This document shows positions 1 through 7,833 of a stretch of DNA of 13,082 nucleotides, piece after piece. The notes under the pieces were generated by a model that was given only the letters and a program-made list of their open reading frames with translations, ran no database searches and was not told the DNA's origin. A program made the position numbers and the translations under genes. Source of the stretch: Caldisericota bacterium (GTDB lineage Bacteria > CAIJMQ01 > JAADFP01); the NCBI GenBank assembly GCA_013152825.1, contig JAADFP010000029.1:1-13082 (forward strand), read 5' to 3'. Positions within the stretch are counted from its first letter, which is position 1, and each line of letters opens with the position of its first letter.

Positions 1-1046
1 GGGGCTACCAGATAGTTTATACTCCTCATATTCTAAAAAAAGATTTATGGGTAAGGAGTGGACATTGGGATTTTTACCGGGAAAATATGTTCCCACCCAT
101 GGAATTACCCGAAGCTACTTACCAGCTGAAACCTATGAATTGTCCGGGTCATATACTTATATACAAAAGCAAAATGAGAAGTTACCGCGATCTCCCTTTG
201 AGGCTGGCTGAAATGGGGACAGTATATAGGTACGAAAAAAGCGGGGTGTTGCATGGTATGCTGCGGGTAAGAGGATTTACACAGGATGATGCGCACATAT
301 TCTGTACTCCCCAGCAGGTAAAGGAAGAGATAAAAGGGGTTATTGAATTTGTAGATTACATAATGGGAGTCTTTCGCTTCCCTTATCGTGCATTTCTCTC
401 TACCCGGCCAGAGAAATTTACCGGTAGTATTCAGGAGTGGGAAAGGGCAGAATCAGCACTTAGAGAAGTATTGCAGGAGAAGGGAATAGAATTTGAGGTA
501 GAAGAAGGGGAGGGGGTATTCTACGGCCCTAAGATAGATATTAAGATGGAGGACGCCCTGGGAAGACTATGGCAGGGGCCCACGGTTCAGTTTGATTTTA
601 ACCTTCCCCGCAGGTTTGATGTTACCTACATCAATAAAGATAACCAGGCAGAGTATGTAATAATGATACACCGGGTAGTACTGGGTGCTATGGAAAGATT
701 TGTAGGGACATTACTTGAATTTTATGGAGGTGATTTACCGCTCTGGATAGCACCTCTTCAGGTGAAAATTATCCCGGTAAATGATGATATGCTCCCTTAC
801 GCGCGTAAAGTTTGTCGTTCTATACAGGAAGAAGGAATAAGAGTAGAAATAGATGAACGCAGCGCTACAGTGGGTTATAAAATAAGGGAAAGCGAAAAAG
901 AAAAGGTCCCTTATATGTTGGTAGTAGGTAAAAAGGAGGAAGAGATTAATGGGGTTTCAGTGAGGAAAAGGAAAGGAGAACAAAAGTTGATGAAAACAGA
1001 AGAATTTATGGAAATCTTAAAAAAGAGAATAAAGGAGAAGATTTAA
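1..1046 (+). CDS. thrS: Threonyl-tRNA synthetase, C-terminal part (5' truncated by window)
   Basis: Class II aminoacyl-tRNA synthetase that charges tRNA-Thr in the cytosol. The reading frame is open from the first full codon at position 3, so the gene begins before the window. By comparison with the E. coli enzyme, about 290 N-terminal residues (TGS and editing domains, start of the catalytic core) are missing. The visible part holds the three zinc ligands of the catalytic site: Cys in MNCPGH (codon 141-143), His in TQDDAH (294-296) and His in the motif 3 region IHRVVLGAMERF (669-671). The motif 2 arginine region is also present. From about 740 to the end lies the anticodon-binding domain (PLWIAPLQVKIIPV onward). 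It ends one base before the pnp start, so the two genes are probably co-transcribed. No frame damage is seen. Identification is firm. Confidence 0.97.
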   Translation, partial: GYQIVYTPHILKKDLWVRSGHWDFYRENMFPPMELPEATYQLKPMNCPGHILIYKSKMRSYRDLPLRLAEMGTVYRYEKSGVLHGMLRVRGFTQDDAHIFCTPQQVKEEIKGVIEFVDYIMGVFRFPYRAFLSTRPEKFTGSIQEWERAESALREVLQEKGIEFEVEEGEGVFYGPKIDIKMEDALGRLWQGPTVQFDFNLPRRFDVTYINKDNQAEYVIMIHRVVLGAMERFVGTLLEFYGGDLPLWIAPLQVKIIPVNDDMLPYARKVCRSIQEEGIRVEIDERSATVGYKIRESEKEKVPYMLVVGKKEEEINGVSVRKRKGEQKLMKTEEFMEILKKRIKEKI

Positions 1047-1047
1047 G

Positions 1048-3141
1048 ATGAATGGAAAAGTAGAAAAAATTATTGGTAAGGAGAATCTTATAATTGAAAC
1101 GGGAAAAGTAGCCCGGCTGGCTAATGGCTCAGTTTATGTGAGGTATGGTGACACAGTAGTGCTTGTTGCCTGCGTGGGGAAAGAATTGAAGCAGGAAGAC
1201 ATGCCTGACTTTTTCCCTCTTACTGTGGAATACAGGGAAAGGACTTATGCAGGAGGTAAAATCCCTGGAGGATTTTTCAAGAGAGAAGGCAGACCCTCGG
1301 AGAAGGAGATAGTCACCTCGCGGCTAATTGACCGTCCGCTCAGGCCATTATTCCCGGAAGGATTGCCCATGGAAGTGCAGATAGTGGCTACGGCTCTCTC
1401 GGTGGACGAAGTAAACGATCCCGATATCCTGGGAATAATCGGTGCTTCCGCTGCTCTTGCCATATCGGATATTCCTTTTTCCGAGGTTATCGGAGCGGTG
1501 AGAATTGGATATATAGATGGCAGGTTTGTCATAAATCCCACCCACCCGGAAAGAGAAAAAAGCCTTCTTGACCTGGTAATCTGTGGAGGAAAAGAGGGGC
1601 TTTCCATGGTAGAAGGAGAGTGTAAAGAAGTAGCCGAAGAGATACTCATAGAAGCCCTGGAGCTGGGGAAGGAAGCATGTGCCCAGGTAGTGGAAATGAT
1701 AGAAGAGATGAAAGAGCAGTATGGCAAGGAAAAAATAGAGGTAAATCTTTTTTCTTTACCGGCTGATTTCCTGGAAAAGGTAGAAAAAGCTGCTGAAGAG
1801 AAAATCAGGGAAGCTAACCAGATACCGGAGAAGAAAAATAGACAGAAAAGAATGAAGGAAATTAAGGAAGAGATAATTGCTACTTTCGCTGCTGAATACG
1901 AGGAGGCATGGATTAGTAAGGCACTCTCCCTGGTGGAAGAGAAAGTCCTGCGGAAAGATATCCTGGAAAACAATAGAAGGGTAGATGGAAGAGGGCCTGA
2001 CCAGGTTCGTCCTATAACCTGCGAGGTCGGTGTGTTGCCTCGCACACATGGCTCAGCTCTCTTTACCAGAGGTGAAACGCAGGCTCTGGTAGTGGCTACT
2101 CTGGGGAGTAAGGAAGACGAACAGGTTATGGAAGCTTTGTGGGGAGAAGATATAAAGAAATCCTTCATGCTGCATTACAATTTCCCTTCCTTTAGCGTGG
2201 GAGAAGTGAGGCCTATGCGCGGACCAGGCAGGAGAGAAATTGGACATGGCTGGCTGGCAGAAAGAGCCCTGAAACCAGTAATCCCGGATTGGAATACTTT
2301 CCCTTATACCATAAGGCTGGTCTCGGATATTCTTGAATCCAATGGGTCTTCTTCCATGGCTACAGTGTGTGGAGGAAGCCTGGCTTTGATGGATGCGGGA
2401 GTACCTACCAGCAGCCCTGTGGCTGGTGTGGCTATGGGGTTGATTAAGGAAGGGGATAAAGAAGTAGTACTTACAGATATCCTGGGAATTGAAGATAAAT
2501 ACGGGGACATGGATCTTAAAGTAGCAGGAACTCCCAAAGGACTGACAGCAGTGCAGATGGATATCAAGGTGGAGGGGGTAACCGTAGAGACATTAAAGAA
2601 AGCTTTTTCCCGGGCAAAAGAGGCGCGGGAGGAAATTCTTGCCATAATGGCAAAAACCCTATCTTCGCCCCGTCCTGCGGTTTCTCCTTATGCTCCCTAT
2701 ATTGGTGTTATGGATATATCTGCTGACAAAGTGGGTACTCTTATCGGTCCGGGTGGCAGAAACATAAGAAAGATAATTGCTGAAACAGGCACCAAGATTT
2801 CCGTGGATGATCTGGCCGGAAAAGTTACCGTAGAGGCAAAGGACAAAGAATCTCTGGAGAGGGCATTGCGGATGATGGAAGAAAGCGTGAAAGAAGTTGA
2901 AATAGGAGAAGTTTACACGGGAAAGGTAACCCGTATTACTCCGTTTGGAGCCTTTATTGAACTTTTCCCGGGCACAGAGGGACTTCTTCATATTTCCCAG
3001 ATTGCCCATGGCTATGTCAAGGATGTTAAAGAATTCCTGAAAGAAGGGGACGAAGTAAAAGTAAAAGTCATCAAGATAGATGAAACGGGAAAAATTGGCC
3101 TCTCTCGCAAGGAACTCCTTGAACCAGAAGGAAATGAATGA
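1048..3141 (+). CDS. pnp: Polyribonucleotide nucleotidyltransferase (PNPase)
   Basis: Phosphorolytic 3'-5' exoribonuclease of mRNA decay, normally a trimer and often part of a degradosome. The 697 residues match the usual length of about 700. Order of domains: first RNase PH fold (about 1-140), all-helical linker (about 150-300, rich in Glu and Lys), second RNase PH fold (about 310-550), KH domain with the GPGG loop at 567-570, and S1 RNA-binding domain at about 622-691 (GKVTRITPFGAFIELFPG). The active-site region GDMDLKVAG has Asp487 and Asp489, and VQMDIKVEG follows. The start ATG has AAGGAG at 1032-1037 about ten bases upstream and lies one base after the thrS stop. rpsO, the common upstream neighbour of pnp, is absent; thrS takes its place. 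Identification is firm. Confidence 0.98.
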   Translation: MNGKVEKIIGKENLIIETGKVARLANGSVYVRYGDTVVLVACVGKELKQEDMPDFFPLTVEYRERTYAGGKIPGGFFKREGRPSEKEIVTSRLIDRPLRPLFPEGLPMEVQIVATALSVDEVNDPDILGIIGASAALAISDIPFSEVIGAVRIGYIDGRFVINPTHPEREKSLLDLVICGGKEGLSMVEGECKEVAEEILIEALELGKEACAQVVEMIEEMKEQYGKEKIEVNLFSLPADFLEKVEKAAEEKIREANQIPEKKNRQKRMKEIKEEIIATFAAEYEEAWISKALSLVEEKVLRKDILENNRRVDGRGPDQVRPITCEVGVLPRTHGSALFTRGETQALVVATLGSKEDEQVMEALWGEDIKKSFMLHYNFPSFSVGEVRPMRGPGRREIGHGWLAERALKPVIPDWNTFPYTIRLVSDILESNGSSSMATVCGGSLALMDAGVPTSSPVAGVAMGLIKEGDKEVVLTDILGIEDKYGDMDLKVAGTPKGLTAVQMDIKVEGVTVETLKKAFSRAKEAREEILAIMAKTLSSPRPAVSPYAPYIGVMDISADKVGTLIGPGGRNIRKIIAETGTKISVDDLAGKVTVEAKDKESLERALRMMEESVKEVEIGEVYTGKVTRITPFGAFIELFPGTEGLLHISQIAHGYVKDVKEFLKEGDEVKVKVIKIDETGKIGLSRKELLEPEGNE

Positions 3142-3216
3142 GGAGAGAAGTCAGGAATTAGAAGAGAATAGGCCTCTGCTTTAAATAGTCCCGGTGGATT
3201 TGAATTCTTGTTCTTC

Positions 3217-3245
3217 TTACATTCTTCTCTTTTTTAGACTATAAT
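3217..3245 (+). promoter_or_regulatory. Probable sigma-70-type promoter of the M16-dut-ftsK-hyp operon
   Basis: A perfect TATAAT is at 3240-3245 in the 119-base gap after pnp. The best spaced -35 candidate is TTACAT at 3217-3222 (17-base spacer), which is poor, and there is no TG before the -10. The predicted start of transcription, around 3252, would leave a leader of only about 9 bases before the ATG at 3261. There is no convincing Shine-Dalgarno sequence in that leader. The rest of the gap (3142-3216) shows no clear terminator hairpin. Confidence 0.55.
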
Positions 3246-3260
3246 AGTGAGAGAAATTAA

Positions 3261-4520
3261 ATGCTGAAAAAAGAAATTCTTCCCAATGGAATTCGTCTGG
3301 TAGGAGAAGAACTGCCTAATTATAACTCGGTTTCCATAGGGGTATGGGTATCCTGTGGCAGTATACGGGAAAACGAAAATAATAATGGTATCTCCCATTT
3401 TATTGAACACCTGCTTTTCAAAGGAACCCAGAACAGGGAGGCAAAGGAAATAGTAGGAGAAATAGAAGCCGTAGGGGGAAGTATTGATGGATTTACCGGG
3501 AGAGAGTTTTCTGGTTTCTGGGTAAAAATTCCTTCCTCGCATCTGGAACTGGCTGTTGATATTCTCTCCGATCTTATTCTCCATCCTCGTTTTGAGCCGG
3601 AAGCAATAGAGAAAGAAAAAGAAGTAATTATAGAGGAAATAAAAGGCTCCCATGATTCACCCCAGGAGTTTCTCTCCGATGTATTTACCAGGAATTTTTG
3701 GGAAGGGTCCCCCCTGGGATTTCCTATCCTGGGAGAAGAAAAGAATATCTTTTCTTTTACACGGGAAGAGATAGTGGCTACATACAGGGAAAAGTACTTC
3801 TCGCAACCTTTTATTATTGCAGTGGCAGGGGATTTTGAGTTCCCCGAGGTTAAGGAGCTTATTCTTCGCTATTTTGGAGTTCTCTCCTGGAATGCCTCAA
3901 ACCATTTCCCCCCGGTTCCTTCTCCTCGAAAGAAAATCCAATTTCTTCCCCGGCCCCTGGAACAGGTGCATTTCCTCTGGGGGATTAAAGGGATTCCCCA
4001 GAGATCGCCCTTGCGCTTTGCTTTCCTGGTAATGGAAAATATACTGGGTGGAGGGATGAGTTCTCGCCTATTCCAGAAAGTGAGAGAAGAGAAAGGGCTG
4101 GTGTACGAAGTTTTCTCTTTCCATCTTTCCACCCTCCAGGCAGGCATGCTGGCAATTTACGGGGGTACAAGAGGAGAAAGGATTAAGGAAGCCTTTTCCC
4201 TGGTCATGGAGGAGGTAATCAAGCTCAGAGACCAGGGAGTCAAAGAGGGGGAAGTGGAAAGAAGCAAGGAGTTTATTAAGGGCAACCTGGTCCTGGGATT
4301 GGAGAGCACCCAATCGCGAATGAGCCGCCTGGCTTACAATGAATTTTACTACTCAAGACTGTTTGAACTGGACGAAGTGCTGGAGATGATAAACAAGGTG
4401 AAGAAGGAAGATGTGGAAAGCATTGCCCGTTCACTGATACGGGATGAGTTTTTAAATATTGCTTTTCTGGGAAAAGAAGGCTTAAGAGAATACTTAGGAG
4501 AGGAGCAATGGAAATTGTAG
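3261..4520 (+). CDS. M16 family zinc peptidase (MlpA/YmxG, processing-peptidase type)
   Basis: Zinc metallopeptidase of the pitrilysin/insulinase M16 family, single-module type of about 420 residues like Bacillus MlpA (YmxG) and the mitochondrial processing peptidase beta subunit. The inverted zinc motif HFIEH is at residues 46-50, with Glu49 as catalytic base. A Glu-rich segment, EKEVIIEEI, supplies the third ligand, probably Glu126, 76 residues after His50 as in the processing peptidase. The second M16 half (about 215-419) includes a Gly-rich stretch ENILGGGMSSRLFQKVREEKGLVYEV, typical of the family. No signal peptide or membrane segment is visible, so a cytosolic site is likely. The ATG lacks a good ribosome site but follows closely on a TATAAT box. 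The 3' end overlaps dut by 13 bases. The substrate cannot be told. Confidence 0.94.
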   Translation: MLKKEILPNGIRLVGEELPNYNSVSIGVWVSCGSIRENENNNGISHFIEHLLFKGTQNREAKEIVGEIEAVGGSIDGFTGREFSGFWVKIPSSHLELAVDILSDLILHPRFEPEAIEKEKEVIIEEIKGSHDSPQEFLSDVFTRNFWEGSPLGFPILGEEKNIFSFTREEIVATYREKYFSQPFIIAVAGDFEFPEVKELILRYFGVLSWNASNHFPPVPSPRKKIQFLPRPLEQVHFLWGIKGIPQRSPLRFAFLVMENILGGGMSSRLFQKVREEKGLVYEVFSFHLSTLQAGMLAIYGGTRGERIKEAFSLVMEEVIKLRDQGVKEGEVERSKEFIKGNLVLGLESTQSRMSRLAYNEFYYSRLFELDEVLEMINKVKKEDVESIARSLIRDEFLNIAFLGKEGLREYLGEEQWKL

Positions 4521-4948
4521 TAAAGGTAGAAAGAGTACCAGAAGCGAAAGAAATAGATTTGCCTCTTCCTGCGTATGCTCATCCGTACGATGCAGGGCTT
4601 GATTTAAGGTCTCGGATTACTACTACCCTGCTTCCAGGGGAAAGGAAACTTGTTCCCACCGGGATTAAATTGGCTATCCCTCCCGGGTATGTGGGGATTA
4701 TCAAAGACCGCAGTGGTATGGCTTTGAAACACGGATTGCATACTCTGGCAGGGGTCATTGATTCAGGATACCGGGGAGAGGTAGGCGTGGTGCTGCTTAA
4801 TACTGATAAGGAAGAATTTACCATACACCAGGGGGACAGAATTGCCCAGCTTCTTATTCTGCCTGTAATGCTGGTAAAATTGGAAGAAGGGGCATTAACA
4901 GATACCTCTCGTGGAGATAAGGGATGGGGCAGCTCGGGAAAGAGATAA
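4508..4948 (+). CDS. dut: Deoxyuridine 5'-triphosphate nucleotidohydrolase (dUTPase)
   Basis: Hydrolyses dUTP to dUMP and diphosphate. This keeps uracil out of DNA and feeds thymidylate synthesis. At 146 residues it has the length of the homotrimeric class. All five family motifs are present: DAGLDLRS (28-35), DRSGMALKHGL (67-77), GVIDSGYRGEV (82-92, with the catalytic Asp85 and uracil-contacting Tyr88), GDRIAQLLI (109-117) and the C-terminal RGDKGWGSSG (135-144). The last motif has Trp where most enzymes have the Phe that stacks on uracil, a conservative change. AGGAG at 4500-4505 precedes the ATG by a few bases. The gene overlaps the peptidase gene upstream by 13 bases and ftsK downstream by 25 bases. 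Confidence 0.97.
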   Translation: MEIVVKVERVPEAKEIDLPLPAYAHPYDAGLDLRSRITTTLLPGERKLVPTGIKLAIPPGYVGIIKDRSGMALKHGLHTLAGVIDSGYRGEVGVVLLNTDKEEFTIHQGDRIAQLLILPVMLVKLEEGALTDTSRGDKGWGSSGKR

Positions 4949-7035
4949 TTAAAGGAAGATCCAGGAGGATTGTAGAAGGGAGTTTTTATCTCTTCATTGG
5001 TGTTTCTTTGCTTCTTAGTCTGATTACCTTTCATCCGGAAGAAATTTCTTTTCTCTCTTATCCCTCTTCTGCAAAGGTCAGCAATCTCATAGGAATAGTA
5101 GGAAATTGGCTGGGATTCTGGCTGTTTTTCTTTTTAGGCTGGGCAGGATATTTCGTTGTATTCTGGCTTTTTTTGCGGATAGTCTCACTTTTCCGGGAAG
5201 AACTGCAGGTAGAAAGAAGAAAGAGAGTAGGAGGTTATATTTGCTTGATTGTTTCTCTCTCTCTCCTTGCTTCTTTTTTCTCTCTTCCCACCTTTTCCTG
5301 GGGAAAGATCTTTGAAAACACCTCTTTCTCCGGTGGAGTAGTAGGGTACGCACTGGTAAAACTATTTTCTCCCTATCTGGGAACAATTGGCACTCCTATC
5401 TTCGGGTTTTTATTGCTTATTCTTGGTGCAGCACTTGTCTTCCCCCTGGAAGGGATTAATCTGCCCCGTTTCAAACTTAAATGGAGAAAATCAATTCCAC
5501 CACCTGTAAAGAAAACCAGGGAGGCATCTCCCCGAAAAGCAAAGAAGAAGAAAACAATAAAAGAATTTTCTGGAGAGGAAACAACAGAAGAAGCAGAAAC
5601 AATGGGATTACCCCCTCTTTCCTTGCTTAAAGATCCCCCTCCCATGCAGAAAGAGGATGATGCTTTTGTGCAGGAAAATGCCCGCAGGCTGGAGAGTGTC
5701 CTGAAAGAGTTTGGGCTGAAAGGGGAAGTGGTGGAAGTGCACCGCGGGCCTGTGATAACCAGCTACGAAGTGAAGCCAGGCACAGGGATAAAAGTACATC
5801 AGATCACTGCTTTGGCCGATGATATAGCCCTTGCTCTCCAGGCACAGAGTTTGAGAATCGTTTCACCTATCCCGGGAAAAGCAGCCCTGGGAATAGAGAT
5901 TCCCAACCCGGTTCCTCGCCTTGTCTATTTAAAAGAGATACTTTCCTCCCCGCAGTTTAAGAATGCCTCCTCCAAACTTACCCTGGCTCTTGGCAAAGAT
6001 ATAAGGGGAAATCCCATTGTGGGAAATCTTAAGGAAATGCCCCATCTTCTTATTGCCGGGACCACTGGTTCCGGTAAGACTGTTTGCCTGCATTCTCTGG
6101 TAATGAGTTTACTTTTCCAGGCTTTCCCCTACGAGGTAAAACTGCTTCTGGTAGACCCCAAGATGGTGGAACTTACACCTTTTTCTCGCATCCCGCATCT
6201 CTATGCACCCATTATTACCAGTGGCAAAGGAGCAGCAAAATCCCTGCAGTGGATAGTGGAAGAGATGGAGGGCAGGTATCGCACCCTGGCAGAAGCAGGA
6301 GTAAGAGATGTAGAAAAATTCAATCGTCTCATGGAAAAGGAAGGAAACCCGGAAGAAAAGATACCCTATATTGTGGTGATTATTGATGAACTGGCAGACC
6401 TTATGGCAGTAGCCTCCCGGCAGGTGGAGGATTCAATTATGCGGCTTGCACAATTATCGCGGGCAGCCGGGATACACCTGATTCTTGCCACACAGAGACC
6501 CTCCGTGGATGTGGTTACCGGAGTAATTAAGGCCAATTTCCCCTGTCGTCTCTCTTTTCAGGTTTCCTCAAAAGTTGATTCTCGCACTATCCTGGACATG
6601 AGCGGAGCAGAAAAGCTTCTGGGAAAAGGAGATATGCTCTATCTCCCGGCTGGTTCTTCCAAGCCGGTAAGAGCACAAGGATGCCTGGTAACCGAGGAGG
6701 AGATTGAAAGTGTAGTGGACTACTGGGCAAAGATGGGCAAAGTTGAACATGAAAAAACGCTGGAGGATTTTGACGAGGGAAAAGAGACGGAGGATGAACT
6801 GCCGGCTGAAAATGACCCTCTCTTCAAGGAAGCAGTAAAAGTCATTTTTGTTACGGGAATGGCCTCTGCCTCTAATCTTCAGCGAAGGATGAGGATAGGA
6901 TATGCCCGGGCAGGCAGGCTGATAGACCTCATGGAGAAAAAAGGAATAGTAGGACCAGCCCGGGGCTCAAAACCCAGGGAAATATTAGTTAGCGAGGCAT
7001 ACCTGGAGGAACTCAGCAGAGGAGACAAGCAATAA
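4924..7035 (+). CDS. ftsK: FtsK/SpoIIIE-family DNA translocase
   Basis: Membrane-anchored, ATP-driven DNA pump that clears chromosome ends from the closing septum and acts in dimer resolution. The 703 residues make it the compact SpoIIIE-like form. Hydrophobic helices lie at about 20-36, 62-87, 103-121 and 137-173. A short basic and proline-rich linker (about 185-245) includes a run of lysines at 206-210. The motor follows with Walker A GTTGSGKT (379-386) and Walker B IVVIIDE ending at Asp488-Glu489. A C-terminal winged-helix gamma domain (about 631-693) is the part that reads orienting DNA motifs in relatives. The chosen ATG has GGAG at 4913-4916 and starts inside dut. The linker is much shorter than in E. 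coli FtsK. The name ftsK or spoIIIE is equally apt; nothing shows sporulation. Confidence 0.95.
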   Translation: MGQLGKEIIKGRSRRIVEGSFYLFIGVSLLLSLITFHPEEISFLSYPSSAKVSNLIGIVGNWLGFWLFFFLGWAGYFVVFWLFLRIVSLFREELQVERRKRVGGYICLIVSLSLLASFFSLPTFSWGKIFENTSFSGGVVGYALVKLFSPYLGTIGTPIFGFLLLILGAALVFPLEGINLPRFKLKWRKSIPPPVKKTREASPRKAKKKKTIKEFSGEETTEEAETMGLPPLSLLKDPPPMQKEDDAFVQENARRLESVLKEFGLKGEVVEVHRGPVITSYEVKPGTGIKVHQITALADDIALALQAQSLRIVSPIPGKAALGIEIPNPVPRLVYLKEILSSPQFKNASSKLTLALGKDIRGNPIVGNLKEMPHLLIAGTTGSGKTVCLHSLVMSLLFQAFPYEVKLLLVDPKMVELTPFSRIPHLYAPIITSGKGAAKSLQWIVEEMEGRYRTLAEAGVRDVEKFNRLMEKEGNPEEKIPYIVVIIDELADLMAVASRQVEDSIMRLAQLSRAAGIHLILATQRPSVDVVTGVIKANFPCRLSFQVSSKVDSRTILDMSGAEKLLGKGDMLYLPAGSSKPVRAQGCLVTEEEIESVVDYWAKMGKVEHEKTLEDFDEGKETEDELPAENDPLFKEAVKVIFVTGMASASNLQRRMRIGYARAGRLIDLMEKKGIVGPARGSKPREILVSEAYLEELSRGDKQ

Positions 7036-7051
7036 CCTTAGGATACAACAG

Positions 7052-7564
7052 ATGGATTCTGCCATTTTAAACTGTAATATGCAGGAAGGATTAAAAGACC
7101 TTTTCAGCAGAAAGGCGCTTTTTGTAGGACTGGGAAACGAATTAAAAGGCGATGATGGGGCCGGTGTTTTCCTGGTAAAAGAACTGTCCCGGATATTTTC
7201 AGGCCAAGACATTCCTGACCCGAGCCGACTCCCAGCCTGGAATTTTTTAATTGCCGGGGTAGCACCGGAGAATTTCCTGGGTAAACTTTCCACGGCGGAA
7301 ATTATTGTATTTGTTGATGCTTGCTACTTCGGGGAGAAAGCAGGAGAGATAGCTTTTGTCAACCCGAAAGAATTGAAGGGTTACGGATTTACACATAGTT
7401 TCTCTCCGGCTCTGATTGAGTATCTGAATACCCTGGGTAAAAAGGTGCTGTTCCTGGGTATAGCACCAAAGAATCTGAGCCTGGGGGAAGGGTTGAGTAC
7501 TGAGGTGAAAAAAGGCATAGAAGAATTCATAGGAAATGTAAGAGAATGCATGAACTTACCTTAG
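7052..7564 (+). CDS. HycI-type hydrogenase maturation endopeptidase
   Basis: Nickel-dependent protease that clips the C-terminal tail of a [NiFe]-hydrogenase large subunit once nickel is in place. The 170 residues show the family pattern: LFVGLGNELKGDDGAG (24-38), IIVFVDACYFG (84-94), a THSF segment (114-117) and VLFLGIAPKNLSLGEGLS (132-149). By alignment with E. coli HycI from memory, the metal ligands are Asp35, Asp89 and His115. The GVAPENF and FLGIAP segments are closest to HycI, the protease of group 4 (formate hydrogenlyase/Ech-like) enzymes, so a group 4 target is a reasonable guess. AGGA at 7041-7044 supports the ATG at 7052, 16 bases after the ftsK stop; the later ATG at 7079 has no ribosome site. 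No hydrogenase subunit gene is in the window. Confidence 0.88.
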   Translation: MDSAILNCNMQEGLKDLFSRKALFVGLGNELKGDDGAGVFLVKELSRIFSGQDIPDPSRLPAWNFLIAGVAPENFLGKLSTAEIIVFVDACYFGEKAGEIAFVNPKELKGYGFTHSFSPALIEYLNTLGKKVLFLGIAPKNLSLGEGLSTEVKKGIEEFIGNVRECMNLP

Positions 7565-7833
7565 CCAGCAATATATTAAATATTACCCGGCGGGTAGCAC
7601 GGGAAAATGCACTCTCCAGGGTTACCAGGATAACCGTTAAGGTAGGGGTATGGAGCTGTGTAAACGAGGAATCCTTGAAGTTCGCCTTGAGTTGCATTGC
7701 TAATGAACCCTGGATTAAAGGAGTTAACCTAAAAGTAGAAAAAATAGGACAGGGGGATACTATTCAGGAGATGTATATAGAAAGTATTGAAGGAGAAAAA
7801 AATGAAGATAAAAGTATTAAAGCCCATTCTTGA
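7546..7833 (+). CDS. hypA: HypA-like nickel chaperone lacking the zinc-binding domain
   Basis: HypA delivers nickel, with HypB, to the hydrogenase large subunit. The N-terminus is typical: MHE (His2 is the nickel ligand in the family), then VTRITVKVGVWSCVNEESLKF, matching the E. coli segment around its SCVETSSLAF. The protein is only 95 residues against the usual 113-118. After LKVEKIG (62-68) it goes directly to QEMYIESIEGE (74-84), which matches the conserved C-terminal tail of HypA. The intervening loop with two CxxC pairs, about 34 residues, is absent; the only cysteines are Cys38 and Cys50. The reading frame is intact and coupled on both sides: it overlaps the protease gene by 19 bases and hypB by 32, so a chance frame error does not explain the loss. 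Whether it still works as a nickel chaperone is unknown. Confidence 0.85.
   Translation: MHELTLASNILNITRRVARENALSRVTRITVKVGVWSCVNEESLKFALSCIANEPWIKGVNLKVEKIGQGDTIQEMYIESIEGEKNEDKSIKAHS

Noticed and set aside
1245..2168. Long open frame (307 codons) on the minus strand across pnp
   Set aside because: It is antisense to a well-supported pnp. The translation is Ser- and Phe-rich, as expected from the complement of a Glu/Lys-rich gene, and shows no family motif.
3134..3184. 16-codon frame overlapping the pnp stop (MNEERSQELEENRPLL)
   Set aside because: It has an acceptable upstream AGAAGG but is too short and featureless to support. It could be the remnant of a lost gene.
7787..7801. TTG start for hypB
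   Set aside because: The AGGAG that best serves hypB lies at 7791-7795, within this extension and six bases before the ATG at 7802.
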